This document shows, one piece after another, positions 17,975-25,671 of a stretch of 64,000 nt of DNA. The position numbers were made by a program, and so were the translations under genes. The stretch is from CAZMGG01 sp964565715 (GTDB taxonomy: Bacteria > Planctomycetota > UBA1135 > UBA2386). The notes below the pieces were generated by a model that was not told the DNA's origin, did no database searches, and saw only the letters and a list, made by a program, of their open reading frames with translations. The stretch is taken from the NCBI GenBank assembly GCA_964565715.1, contig CAZMGG010000002.1, positions 1 to 64,000 of the forward strand. Direction: 5' to 3'. How positions within the stretch are numbered: the first letter of the stretch is position 1; every line of letters starts with the position of its first letter.

Positions 17975-19813
17975 TCACTCGCGGACCAAGATCCGCAGCG
18001 TGGCCGCCGCCCAGGCGCCCGGCCCAGCCTCCGTTCCGGCCGGATCCGCGCCCCACAGCTCGCCGGCCAGCGCCGCCACCAGGGCCAGGTCGTCCTCGTG
18101 CTGGCCGGCGCTGCGGGTGCCCGGACCGGCGCGCGCCGCCAACTGGGCGATCATCCGGCGCAGGGCGATGGTGTCCGCCTGCCGCTCGGTGACGAACGCG
18201 CGGATCGTGTCGATGCCGGCGGGCGCGGTGGCGTCCAGCACGCCGCCGCTGCGATTGGGCAGCTCGCGCCGATCGGGCAGGGCGCACCATTCGCCGGCGG
18301 GCAGCCGGTCGTCCGGCAGCCAGTCCGCCGCCCGCTCGGGCCAGATCGCCGGATTCGGGAAGATCTGCACCAGGCTGCCGCGTGAGTCGACGTGCAGCAG
18401 CGTCACGAACACGGCCTGTTCGCAGCGGAGCCACAGCTGCAGGCTGTTGTCGGCGCCGCGCGGCTCGCCGCGCCGGCGGATGCGCAGCTCCGGCGTGCCG
18501 CTGGCGGCGGTCAGCACGGCGCCGCCGTCGTCGCGCGCCTCGGGCTCGCCCGGCGGCGCCGTGCGCAGCCGCAACCGCAGCGGGCTGTCGGGACGATCGA
18601 GCCAGAGCAGCGCCTGCACCCGCAGCGCGTGCTGCAGGGCCGCGGCGAAGCCGATGCTGCGCGCGTCCGGATCGACCGCGCGGAACTCCGCCAGCACCTG
18701 GCCGCGGTCGCGCCCCAGCACGGCGCAGCGGTCGGCGGTGACCTCGAGGTGCCAGCGCGCCGGCCGCGCGGCATCCGCCGCCACCACCGCGGCGTGCCGT
18801 TGCAGCGCCGCCAGCAGCGCCGCGGCCTCGGCGGCGGACAGGCCATGCACGGCGACCGGCTGCGGCCCGGCCGGCAACGGCGGCGCCGTGGGCACGACGA
18901 CCGCCCCTGCCGCGGTCGGCTCCAGCAGCGGCTCGTCGAGCCGCGGATGCGGCGCCTCGCACTGCGGCTCCGCCAGATCGAGCCCTTCGATCGCCGCCAG
19001 CGTCCGCAGCCGCTGCTCGACCCCCTCGGTGAACAGCCGCCGCGGCGTCGCCGCCGGCGCCTGCCGCAGCGCCTGCAGCAGCGCCCAGGTGAAGGCGCCG
19101 TGGTAGCCGCCGCCGGGCACCTGCAGGTCCTTGGCCTGCTGGTTGGCGGCAGCGCCGGTGAGCAGCACCAGGCGCTGGCCCAGCACCGGCACCACGCGCC
19201 GTTCGGCCGTGCTCCGGGCGGCCGAGCGTGCTTCCTCCTCCTGCCGGTAGCGCTCCACCCGTTCGTCCCTGGGCAGGCCGCGGACCTGCACGTCGGAGCC
19301 GCGCAGGCCGGTCCCCGAGTGGCAGCAGTCGAGAATCACCACGCCCCGATCGGTGGGCAGCGGCGCCAGCAGCCGCGCCAGTTCGTCGTCGGTGATGTCG
19401 ATGCCGGTGCCGCCGCGGCTGTCGAACGGCACCAGCGTCTCGTCGAGCTGATCGTCGATCTCGTCGCCGTCCAGATCCTCGACCTGCGCGCCATGACCGG
19501 CGAAGAAGAACACCACGGTGTCGTCGGATCCGCACCGCGCCACCAGTTCCCGCAGGCCCGTCGTGATCGCCGCGCGGGTCGCCGCGTCGTCGCGCAGCAG
19601 CGTCACGTCGGCGAAGCCGTAGCCATCGCGCAGCAGCGCCGCCATCGCCTCGGCATCGGCCACGGCGCCGCGCAGCGGCCGGTCGGGATACCGGTTGATG
19701 CCGACCAGCAGCGCCCGCCGCACCGGTTCCTGCGCCCGTTCCTGTGCCACCGCCGGCATCACGAAGGTGGCGATCAGGCATGCCGCGAGCGACGCGATTC
19801 GGCTATGGTGCAT
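17975..19813 (-). CDS. Exported caspase-fold peptidase (C14) with DUF4384-like C-terminus
   Basis: A 612-residue protein. ATG 19813 is preferred because it begins a signal peptide (IASLAACLIATFVMPAVAQ) and has AGGAAA five bases upstream. The caspase p20-like domain spans about 32-260: ALLVGINRYPD, catalytic His107 in FFFAGHGAQ, catalytic Cys164 in LDCCHSG. The dyad is complete, so an Arg/Lys- or Asp-specific peptidase of the metacaspase/orthocaspase group is expected, acting outside the cytoplasm. The C-terminal part contains a DUF4384-like strand pattern (VTLLHVDSRGSLVQIFPN), a domain often attached to bacterial caspases. It is transcribed divergently from the lipoprotein/caspase-FGE pair; the start codons are only 29 bp apart if the GTG start of the neighbour is right. 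Confidence 0.88.
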   Translation of the reverse strand: MHHSRIASLAACLIATFVMPAVAQERAQEPVRRALLVGINRYPDRPLRGAVADAEAMAALLRDGYGFADVTLLRDDAATRAAITTGLRELVARCGSDDTVVFFFAGHGAQVEDLDGDEIDDQLDETLVPFDSRGGTGIDITDDELARLLAPLPTDRGVVILDCCHSGTGLRGSDVQVRGLPRDERVERYRQEEEARSAARSTAERRVVPVLGQRLVLLTGAAANQQAKDLQVPGGGYHGAFTWALLQALRQAPAATPRRLFTEGVEQRLRTLAAIEGLDLAEPQCEAPHPRLDEPLLEPTAAGAVVVPTAPPLPAGPQPVAVHGLSAAEAAALLAALQRHAAVVAADAARPARWHLEVTADRCAVLGRDRGQVLAEFRAVDPDARSIGFAAALQHALRVQALLWLDRPDSPLRLRLRTAPPGEPEARDDGGAVLTAASGTPELRIRRRGEPRGADNSLQLWLRCEQAVFVTLLHVDSRGSLVQIFPNPAIWPERAADWLPDDRLPAGEWCALPDRRELPNRSGGVLDATAPAGIDTIRAFVTERQADTIALRRMIAQLAARAGPGTRSAGQHEDDLALVAALAGELWGADPAGTEAGPGAWAAATLRILVRE

Positions 19814-19842
19814 CGGTTTCCTGGCCCACGGAGAGGTTCCGA

Positions 19843-20955
19843 GTGAACGCGCAGACCTCGTCATCGCCCGCGCGGCGTCACCGACCGATGGTAGCACGGC
19901 GCCGGCCGCGGCCGTCGCTGCTGCTGGCACCGGCCCTGCTGCTCGCCGCCTGCGGCTCCACCGCCCCCGACTACCGCTCGCGCGACGGCCTGCTGCTCCT
20001 GCGGGACATGCCGACCGCGCCGTATCGCATCGGCGTGCTGCCGCTGCGGCCCGGCACCGTGCGCCTGCCCGCCGGCGCGCTGACCCCGGAGCACTGCGTC
20101 GACTTCCGCGATCGGCTGGTGACCGCCCTGCAGGGCCTCGCCTCGGCCAGCGACGTGGTGCCGTTGCCGGCGGACGCCGATCCCGCCGACCTGCGCCTGT
20201 GCGGTGAGCCCGACCGCATCGACCTGGCGGTGGTACCCACCCTGCGCTCGCCGGCCCGGACCGGCGACTGGCAATGGTCGGGCCAGTGGTGGCTGTCCGG
20301 CGTGCTCTGGCTCACCACCTGGTTCGGCGGCCTCGCCGTCGAGGACGCCGAGTACCAGGCGGAGATGGCGGTCGACTTCGAGGTCTACCACCCCGCCGGC
20401 CGCCGGCGCATCGCCGTCGTCGAGGCTCGCTCCAGCGCGTTCGGCCTCAACTTCTGGGATCGCCACCGGGTGCTGTCGTTCGGCACCCTGCAGAGCCTCG
20501 TGCTGCCCCCCTTCCTGACCAGCGACGACCGTGCGCGCACCGAGGCGCTGCTGTGGCGGCGCACCTGCGAGCAGCTCGGCGCCCGCCTGACCGGCTTCCT
20601 CAAGGAAGACCTGCTGGCGATCGAGAAGTCCTACCTCGGCGACGTCAAGGTCGAGCCCCTGGAGCCCGGGCCCGACCCGGGCAGCTTCCGCCTCCCCGGC
20701 CGTCTGGTGGCCGGTTCCCGGGTCGAGGAGTTCCGCGTCGACCGCGATGCCGAGGCCGACGTGGTGGTGCTGACCGGCGCCGACATGCCGGACCTGGAGG
20801 CGCAGCGCTTCGGCGACGGCTTCCGCTTCGCCTTCGCGCCGGTGCTGACCCTGCAGCCGGGCCAACACCGGCTGCGCCTTTGGTTCTTCACCGAGGGGCC
20901 GGTCACCACCCGCACCCTGCTGGTCACCGCGCCGGGCCCGGGAGCGGAACGATGA
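19843..20955 (+). CDS. Lipoprotein coupled to caspase-FGE gene
   Basis: A 370-residue predicted lipoprotein of unknown function. Two starts are plausible: GTG 19843, preceded at 6 bp by GGAGAGG, or ATG 19888, which has no visible ribosome site but yields a more typical signal peptide (LLLAPALLLAACGS, lipid Cys 22 residues in). I list the GTG. The mature protein has mixed alpha/beta character, a Trp-rich hydrophobic stretch (WWLSGVLWLTTWFGG, about residue 140) and no catalytic motif I recognise. Its stop overlaps the start of the caspase-FGE gene by 4 bp (ATGA), so the two are almost certainly co-translated. An accessory or targeting partner of the caspase is inferred. Confidence 0.75.
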   Translation: MNAQTSSSPARRHRPMVARRRPRPSLLLAPALLLAACGSTAPDYRSRDGLLLLRDMPTAPYRIGVLPLRPGTVRLPAGALTPEHCVDFRDRLVTALQGLASASDVVPLPADADPADLRLCGEPDRIDLAVVPTLRSPARTGDWQWSGQWWLSGVLWLTTWFGGLAVEDAEYQAEMAVDFEVYHPAGRRRIAVVEARSSAFGLNFWDRHRVLSFGTLQSLVLPPFLTSDDRARTEALLWRRTCEQLGARLTGFLKEDLLAIEKSYLGDVKVEPLEPGPDPGSFRLPGRLVAGSRVEEFRVDRDAEADVVVLTGADMPDLEAQRFGDGFRFAFAPVLTLQPGQHRLRLWFFTEGPVTTRTLLVTAPGPGAER

Positions 20956-22706
20956 GCGCGCCCCTCCTGCGGCGCGCATCCGCCTCGTTCGCCGTCGCGG
21001 CGCTGTCCCTCGCGGCGACGTCCCTCGCAACCCTGCCGGCCCAGGACCCGCCCGAGGGCACCCGCGGCCTCGGCAACGCCGACAGCGACGCCGCCCGCAC
21101 CGCCGCCTTCGGCAAGTTCCGCGCCCTGCTGATCGGCATCGAGAAGTACCCCGACCCGCGCTATGCGACGCTCACCACGCCGCACAACGACATCAAGTAC
21201 CTCGGCGCCGTGCTGCGCGACAAGTACGGCTTCCAGATCGACACGCTGACCGAGGAGACCGCCACCCGCACCGGCATCCTGCGCCGGATCTTCCAGTACC
21301 GCTCGGAACTCGGCCCGGACGACAGCCTGCTGATCCACTTCGCCGGCCACGGCCACTACATCGACGAGCAGGCCCAGTACGAGAAGCGCCTGGGCTTCTG
21401 GATCCCCTGGGACGGCGGCGGCAAGCCCGAGGACGAGTCGACCTGGATCGAGGTGAAGGAACTGCTCGACCTGCTGCGGCGCCTGCCCTGCCGCCACGTG
21501 CTGCTGCTGTCCGACAGCTGCTACTCGGGCTCGCTGTGGCTGGCGGCGCTGACCCGCGGCAACACCAGCCAGCCGGCCGGCCCGGCCGATGCCGAGCGCG
21601 GCCGCCCGGTCGACGGCGGCACAGCGCCGGTCGACGCCGAGGCCAGCGCCGCCACCCTCAAGTCGCTGCTCGGCGAGCTGGGCTGGCGCCGCTTCGCCCT
21701 GCGCTCCCGCGAGGCGATCAGCTCCGGCGCGCTGACGCCGGTGGCCGACGAGGGCGCCAACCACATGTCGCCGTTCGCTGGCCGCCTGGTCGACGTGCTG
21801 ACCTACTGGAACGAACCGACGCTGACCTCGGAGGAGCTGTTCGTCGGCGTCGAGCGCAGGCTGTCCGAGGGCGGCTTCCCGCAGACGCCGATGCGCGCGC
21901 CGATCGGCGGGCCGATGCACCAGAACGGCCAGTTCGTGCTGATCAACTGGCAGAAGCTCGGGCTGGCCGCGCCGCGCGAGCGCCAGGACATGGGCCTGCC
22001 GTTCGGCTACCTGCTGCCCCAGGGCGTCGCCCACAAGCTGGTGGACGGCGTGCACCGCTACTACCGCAGCCCCGGCCTCGAGGACATCGAGATGGTGCTG
22101 GTGGACTCGACGCAGAAGACCGCCGATCCGGCCCTGGAGCTGCCGACGCCGTTCCTGATCGACCGCCACGAGGTCACCGTCGACAGCTTCCGCCGCTGGG
22201 CCGGCTCGCAGCGCAACAGCCTGCAGAACGTCGACTACCGCAAGGACGCAGGCTTCGTGCAGGACCCCGGCCGGCGGCCGGTGGTCGGCATCAACCTCGA
22301 CGAGGCGCTGGCCTACGCCGCGGCCTTCGGCATGGAGCTGCCCACCGACCGGCAGTGGCGCGTCGCCGCGGCCTGGACCGGCACCGCCTTCCGCGACCAC
22401 CCCTGGGAGGGGCCGTTCGAGAACGGCAGGCTGCAGCCGGAGAACTTCCCGCCGCTGCAGGACGCCTATCCGCTCGACCGCTCACCGTGGGGCGCCCTGG
22501 CGATGGGCGGCGGCGTGCGCGAATGGAGCCGGCCCACCGACCCGCAGCACGTGGAACAGCGTCTCGGCGTCATCTGCGGCGGCTCGCAGGTGATCACCCT
22601 GCGCGGCGACCACCTGCGCAACAGGTGCGACCACCGCCAGCCGATCGCCCGCGACCGCCGTTTCGACGACGTCGGCTTCCGCTGCGTGCGGACCCTGGCC
22701 CGGTAG
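20952..22706 (+). CDS. Exported caspase-fold peptidase with C-terminal FGE-like domain
   Basis: A 584-residue protein with a signal peptide (residues about 1-31, ending TLPAQ). The caspase domain (about 55-340) contains LLIGIEKYPDPRY, His133 in HFAGHGHY and Cys190 in SDSCYSGS, so the catalytic dyad is intact. The C-terminal part (about 385-584) is FGE/sulfatase-modifying-like: LIDRHEVTVDSFRRW, LPTDRQWRVAAAW, GGGVREWSRP, CGGSQ and a final GFRCVRT. The paired cysteines of a working FGE are absent, suggesting a binding rather than catalytic role. Caspase-FGE architectures are known in bacteria, but here the same accessory fold is also on the two nearby kinases. Start ATG 20952 overlaps the preceding lipoprotein stop. 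Confidence 0.9.
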   Translation: MSAPLLRRASASFAVAALSLAATSLATLPAQDPPEGTRGLGNADSDAARTAAFGKFRALLIGIEKYPDPRYATLTTPHNDIKYLGAVLRDKYGFQIDTLTEETATRTGILRRIFQYRSELGPDDSLLIHFAGHGHYIDEQAQYEKRLGFWIPWDGGGKPEDESTWIEVKELLDLLRRLPCRHVLLLSDSCYSGSLWLAALTRGNTSQPAGPADAERGRPVDGGTAPVDAEASAATLKSLLGELGWRRFALRSREAISSGALTPVADEGANHMSPFAGRLVDVLTYWNEPTLTSEELFVGVERRLSEGGFPQTPMRAPIGGPMHQNGQFVLINWQKLGLAAPRERQDMGLPFGYLLPQGVAHKLVDGVHRYYRSPGLEDIEMVLVDSTQKTADPALELPTPFLIDRHEVTVDSFRRWAGSQRNSLQNVDYRKDAGFVQDPGRRPVVGINLDEALAYAAAFGMELPTDRQWRVAAAWTGTAFRDHPWEGPFENGRLQPENFPPLQDAYPLDRSPWGALAMGGGVREWSRPTDPQHVEQRLGVICGGSQVITLRGDHLRNRCDHRQPIARDRRFDDVGFRCVRTLAR

Positions 22707-22797
22707 GTCGCCGCGGCGGCCGCGGCTATGCTGGCAAGGCGGCCAGCCCCCGGCCCTCGTGCCCATCGCCCAGCAACCCCGTCAGCGGAGCATCGCC

Positions 22798-24474
22798 GTG
22801 CCCAGCCAACGCCACGATTCGTCCAGCGTGCGCACCTTGTTCTCCGGTCGCACCACCGCCCTCGCCCTCGCGGTCCTCGCCGGCACCGCCCTGGCGCAGG
22901 CGCCCGCCCACGCCGTGCCGCTCAATCCGACGGTGAACCTGCAGGACCTGCAGATCCGCCGCAACGGCGACACGATCCACGCCGTCTTCCGGCAGATCGT
23001 GACGTCCCAGGAGCGCCTGTTGCGCTACTGCCGCTCGCCCGACGGCGGCCGCACGTGGCCGCAGCGAGAGGTCCTGCTCGGCACCACGACCACCTATCAG
23101 AATCGCGGCAACTTCGTCGTCGACGGCAATGACCTGCACGTCGCGCTGGACAACGGTGCCTGGGCGCCGCACGTGATCAGCTCCCGCGACGGCGGCCTCA
23201 CCTGGCAGGCGCCGGTGATGATCGACACGCCCGGCACCGGCGTCTTCGCCGGCGCGCCGCGCCTGCACGCCAGCAATGGCATCGTCACCGCCATCTGGAC
23301 TGCCACCATGCCGGGTGGCCCGATCGTCATGACCCGGCGCTCCCCCGATGGCGGCGCCAGCTGGCCTGGCCCGGCGGTGCGTCTCGACCTGGGCGCGCCG
23401 CACTCGGGGCTGCTGGCCAACACCGGCGACTCCGATCTCCGCCTGTTCGCCGAAGGCAATGCCCTGCACGTGTTCTGGGCGCGGGTGACCCATGCCGGCA
23501 CCCAGCAGCAGGTGATCCACACCTGCCACCAGCGCTCGCTCGACGGCGGCGCCACCTGGCTCGCCACCCCGACCATCGTCACCACCGCCAACACCAATCC
23601 GCTCCAAGACGAGACCTGGCAGCCCGCCGCGGTGGGCGCGGGCGTCCTGCTGGTCGGCGTCGGGCCGACGGTGCTCCGTTCCGTGGACCAGGGGGCGACC
23701 TGGCAGCCGGTCCCTGGCTTCACGCTCGGCCCCATGCGCCGCATCCACGACCTGCACGCCGATGGCAGCAACGTGTTCGCGTTCGGACGGCAGGGGAACC
23801 AACTCGCCACCAATGCCAGCCCCGATGGGGGGATCACCTGGCGGGCGACGCCCTACATGATCCTGGTGGCGATGTTCTCCGTGGGGCTGCAGGGCGCCGT
23901 CGCCGGCGGCTCGCAGTTCCTCAGCGTGTACTACCCGCAATCGCAGTTCCTGGCCCCGGTCTTCGTGCAGTCCGACGACTTCTGCAACAACTGGCGGCTG
24001 GTGGCCGATCAGGCGGTCCTGGCCCATGTCGACGGTGACCTGGTGCTCGCGACCGCCCTCACCCCGCCCACCACGCTGAGCGCATTCGTGGCGGAAGGCC
24101 ACACGACGCTGGGCCAGGGCAGCGCCGGCACCGGCGGCGTCGTGCCGATGCTGCACGGCCGCGGCCTGCCGGGCCTGGGCCGGTCGTTCGCGCTGGCGGT
24201 GAGCGCGGCGCTGCCCGGCGCGCCGATCGGCGTGTTCGTCGACTTCGGCCCCACCACCGCGGTGCCGCTGGGTCCGGCGACGCTGTACCTGGCGCAGCCG
24301 ATGGGCCCGTTCCTGCTGACCGGTTCGGCCAGCGGGCTGGGCTCGCTGTCGGTGACCGTGCCGGCCAACCCGGCGCTCGCCGGGCTGCGCATGGCGAGCC
24401 AGGCCTTCGTGCTGGATCCGGGCGTCGCCGCCGGCTTCGCCGCCACCCGCGCGGTCGAGACCTGGGTGCGCTGA
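22798..24474 (+). CDS. Exported BNR/sialidase-like repeat protein with shared C-terminal domain
   Basis: A 558-residue secreted protein. GTG 22798 is preferred over GTG 22759 because GGAG lies 7 bp upstream and the signal peptide (TTALALAVLAGTALAQA) follows. Six Asp-box motifs (S-P-D-G-G-R-T-W type, including SRDGGLTW, SLDGGATW and SPDGGITW) are spread through the chain, giving a six-bladed sialidase-like propeller; the catalytic Arg triad and Tyr of true sialidases cannot be identified, so activity is uncertain. The last about 110 residues form a separate domain (GLPGLGRSFALAVSAALPG, VPANPALAGLRM) whose pattern recurs in the protein ending at 27762. It is convergent with the NmrA gene across a GC hairpin. 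Confidence 0.8.
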   Translation: MPSQRHDSSSVRTLFSGRTTALALAVLAGTALAQAPAHAVPLNPTVNLQDLQIRRNGDTIHAVFRQIVTSQERLLRYCRSPDGGRTWPQREVLLGTTTTYQNRGNFVVDGNDLHVALDNGAWAPHVISSRDGGLTWQAPVMIDTPGTGVFAGAPRLHASNGIVTAIWTATMPGGPIVMTRRSPDGGASWPGPAVRLDLGAPHSGLLANTGDSDLRLFAEGNALHVFWARVTHAGTQQQVIHTCHQRSLDGGATWLATPTIVTTANTNPLQDETWQPAAVGAGVLLVGVGPTVLRSVDQGATWQPVPGFTLGPMRRIHDLHADGSNVFAFGRQGNQLATNASPDGGITWRATPYMILVAMFSVGLQGAVAGGSQFLSVYYPQSQFLAPVFVQSDDFCNNWRLVADQAVLAHVDGDLVLATALTPPTTLSAFVAEGHTTLGQGSAGTGGVVPMLHGRGLPGLGRSFALAVSAALPGAPIGVFVDFGPTTAVPLGPATLYLAQPMGPFLLTGSASGLGSLSVTVPANPALAGLRMASQAFVLDPGVAAGFAATRAVETWVR

Positions 24475-24490
24475 GCCGCCGGGCGGCGGC
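24475..24490. terminator. GC hairpin between convergent genes
   Basis: GCCGCC (24475-24480) pairs perfectly with GGCGGC (24485-24490) around a GGGC loop, starting at the first base after a TGA stop. It overlaps a second possibility, the perfect palindrome GGCGGCGCCGCC at 24485-24496. There is no T-tract on either side. Position between two convergent stops (24474 and 24497) supports a terminator role, but in such GC-rich DNA chance hairpins are common. Confidence 0.4.
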
Positions 24491-24496
24491 GCCGCC

Positions 24497-25444
24497 TCAG
24501 CCGAGCGGGATCTTCGCCGCGTGCTGCCGCAGCCACTCGGCGAAGGTCTGCAGCTGCGGGTTGAGCGCGCGCGCCACCTTCGGGTCCCGCGCCGCGCAGA
24601 ACTCGCGCTCGAAGTCGTGCTTGTACTGGAACATGTTGCCGAGGTCCTCGGCGCCCGGGAAGCCGAGCTTGCGGTAGACCTCGAACGGCACCGCCTGATA
24701 CGCCACCGGCCGGCGCAGGGCCTCGCCGAGTGCTGCCGCCATCTGCTCCCCGGTCAGGTGCTCGCCGGCGACGCCGACGGTCTTGCCGGCGTATTGCTTG
24801 GCGTTGCGGAAGATGCCGAACGCGCAGCGGCCGATGTCCTCGACCGCGATGCCGGGCAGCTTCTTGTCGCCCATCGGCAGCGCGAAGGTCCACCTGCCGT
24901 CCGCGCCCTGCTTGGGGCCCATGCCGAAGCCGATCAGGTTGTCCCAGTAGAACGACGTGAGCAGCATGGTGGTCGGCACGCCGCTCGCCGCGAACACCGC
25001 GTCCATCTCGCCCTTGGCGTCGAAGTGCGGCACCTTGTACTTGCCCATCAGCGTGGGCATCCGGGCATCGCCGAGCGGCACCTTCTTGCGCGTGTCCTCG
25101 AGCGTCGACCAGATGAGGTGCTGCAGCCGGGCCGCCTTGACCGCGGCGGCCAGGTTGCGCGCCTGGGCCTGCTCGCGTTCGGGCGAGAAGTGCTCCCAGA
25201 AGTTGGTGACGCAGAACGCGCCGTGGGCGCCGGCGAACGCGCGCTCCAGGCTCTTCGGATCGTCGAGATCGGCCGGCACCACCTCGGCGCCGAGCTTCTG
25301 CAGCGCCGCGGCGCCGTCCGACTCCGGCTTGCGGGTGAGCGCGCGGGCGACGAAGCCCGAGTCCTGGTGGGCGGCGATGGCACGGACGAGGCCACCACCC
25401 TGGGCGCCGGTGGCGCCGACGACGGCGAGGATCTTCTTGGTCAT
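24497..25444 (-). CDS. NmrA/HSCARG-family NAD(P)-binding protein
   Basis: A 315-residue atypical short-chain dehydrogenase. The N-terminal Rossmann motif is VVGATGAQGGGLV (G-x-x-G-x-x-G, about residues 9-16), with further family motifs ALTRKPES (NADP phosphate binding), GAEVVPADLDD and the substrate-loop region FYWDNLIGFGMG. The usual catalytic Tyr-x-x-x-Lys is not obvious, as is typical for NmrA-like redox sensors and some quinone or isoflavone reductases. Cytosolic, no signal peptide. Whether it is an enzyme or an NADPH sensor cannot be decided from sequence. It stands alone: convergent with the BNR gene, divergent from the serine hydrolase at 25672. Confidence 0.85.
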   Translation of the reverse strand: MTKKILAVVGATGAQGGGLVRAIAAHQDSGFVARALTRKPESDGAAALQKLGAEVVPADLDDPKSLERAFAGAHGAFCVTNFWEHFSPEREQAQARNLAAAVKAARLQHLIWSTLEDTRKKVPLGDARMPTLMGKYKVPHFDAKGEMDAVFAASGVPTTMLLTSFYWDNLIGFGMGPKQGADGRWTFALPMGDKKLPGIAVEDIGRCAFGIFRNAKQYAGKTVGVAGEHLTGEQMAAALGEALRRPVAYQAVPFEVYRKLGFPGAEDLGNMFQYKHDFEREFCAARDPKVARALNPQLQTFAEWLRQHAAKIPLG

Positions 25445-25671
25445 GTTGGTTTCCCTGACGGAGAGGGGGCGGGACTAGGACGGCGCGGAAGGGAACCAAG
25501 CCGCAACCTCGCCGACGCGCCACGCCTCGCCGGCGACCATAGACAAGTCATAACCCGTTCCATAGCACATACTTCCGTATCTTCATCGGCAATGGGGTGC
25601 GCCTCTGCCACACGGCGGCGCGGATCCGGATGACCTGCCTGGTCACACACCTCCACCCCCATCCCACCGTC
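25445..25671. other. Divergent intergenic region with AT-rich patch
   Basis: These 227 bp separate the divergent NmrA and beta-lactamase-like genes. The stretch 25538-25592 is clearly richer in A+T than its surroundings and contains the short inverted repeat ATAC-TTCC-GTAT (25570-25581). It is the natural place for both promoters. I could not find a -35/-10 pair good enough to name on either strand. Confidence 0.4.

Noticed and set aside
11680..22706. FGE-like domains as targets of a diversity-generating retroelement
   Set aside because: No reverse transcriptase, template repeat or adenine-biased variable tail is visible in the window.
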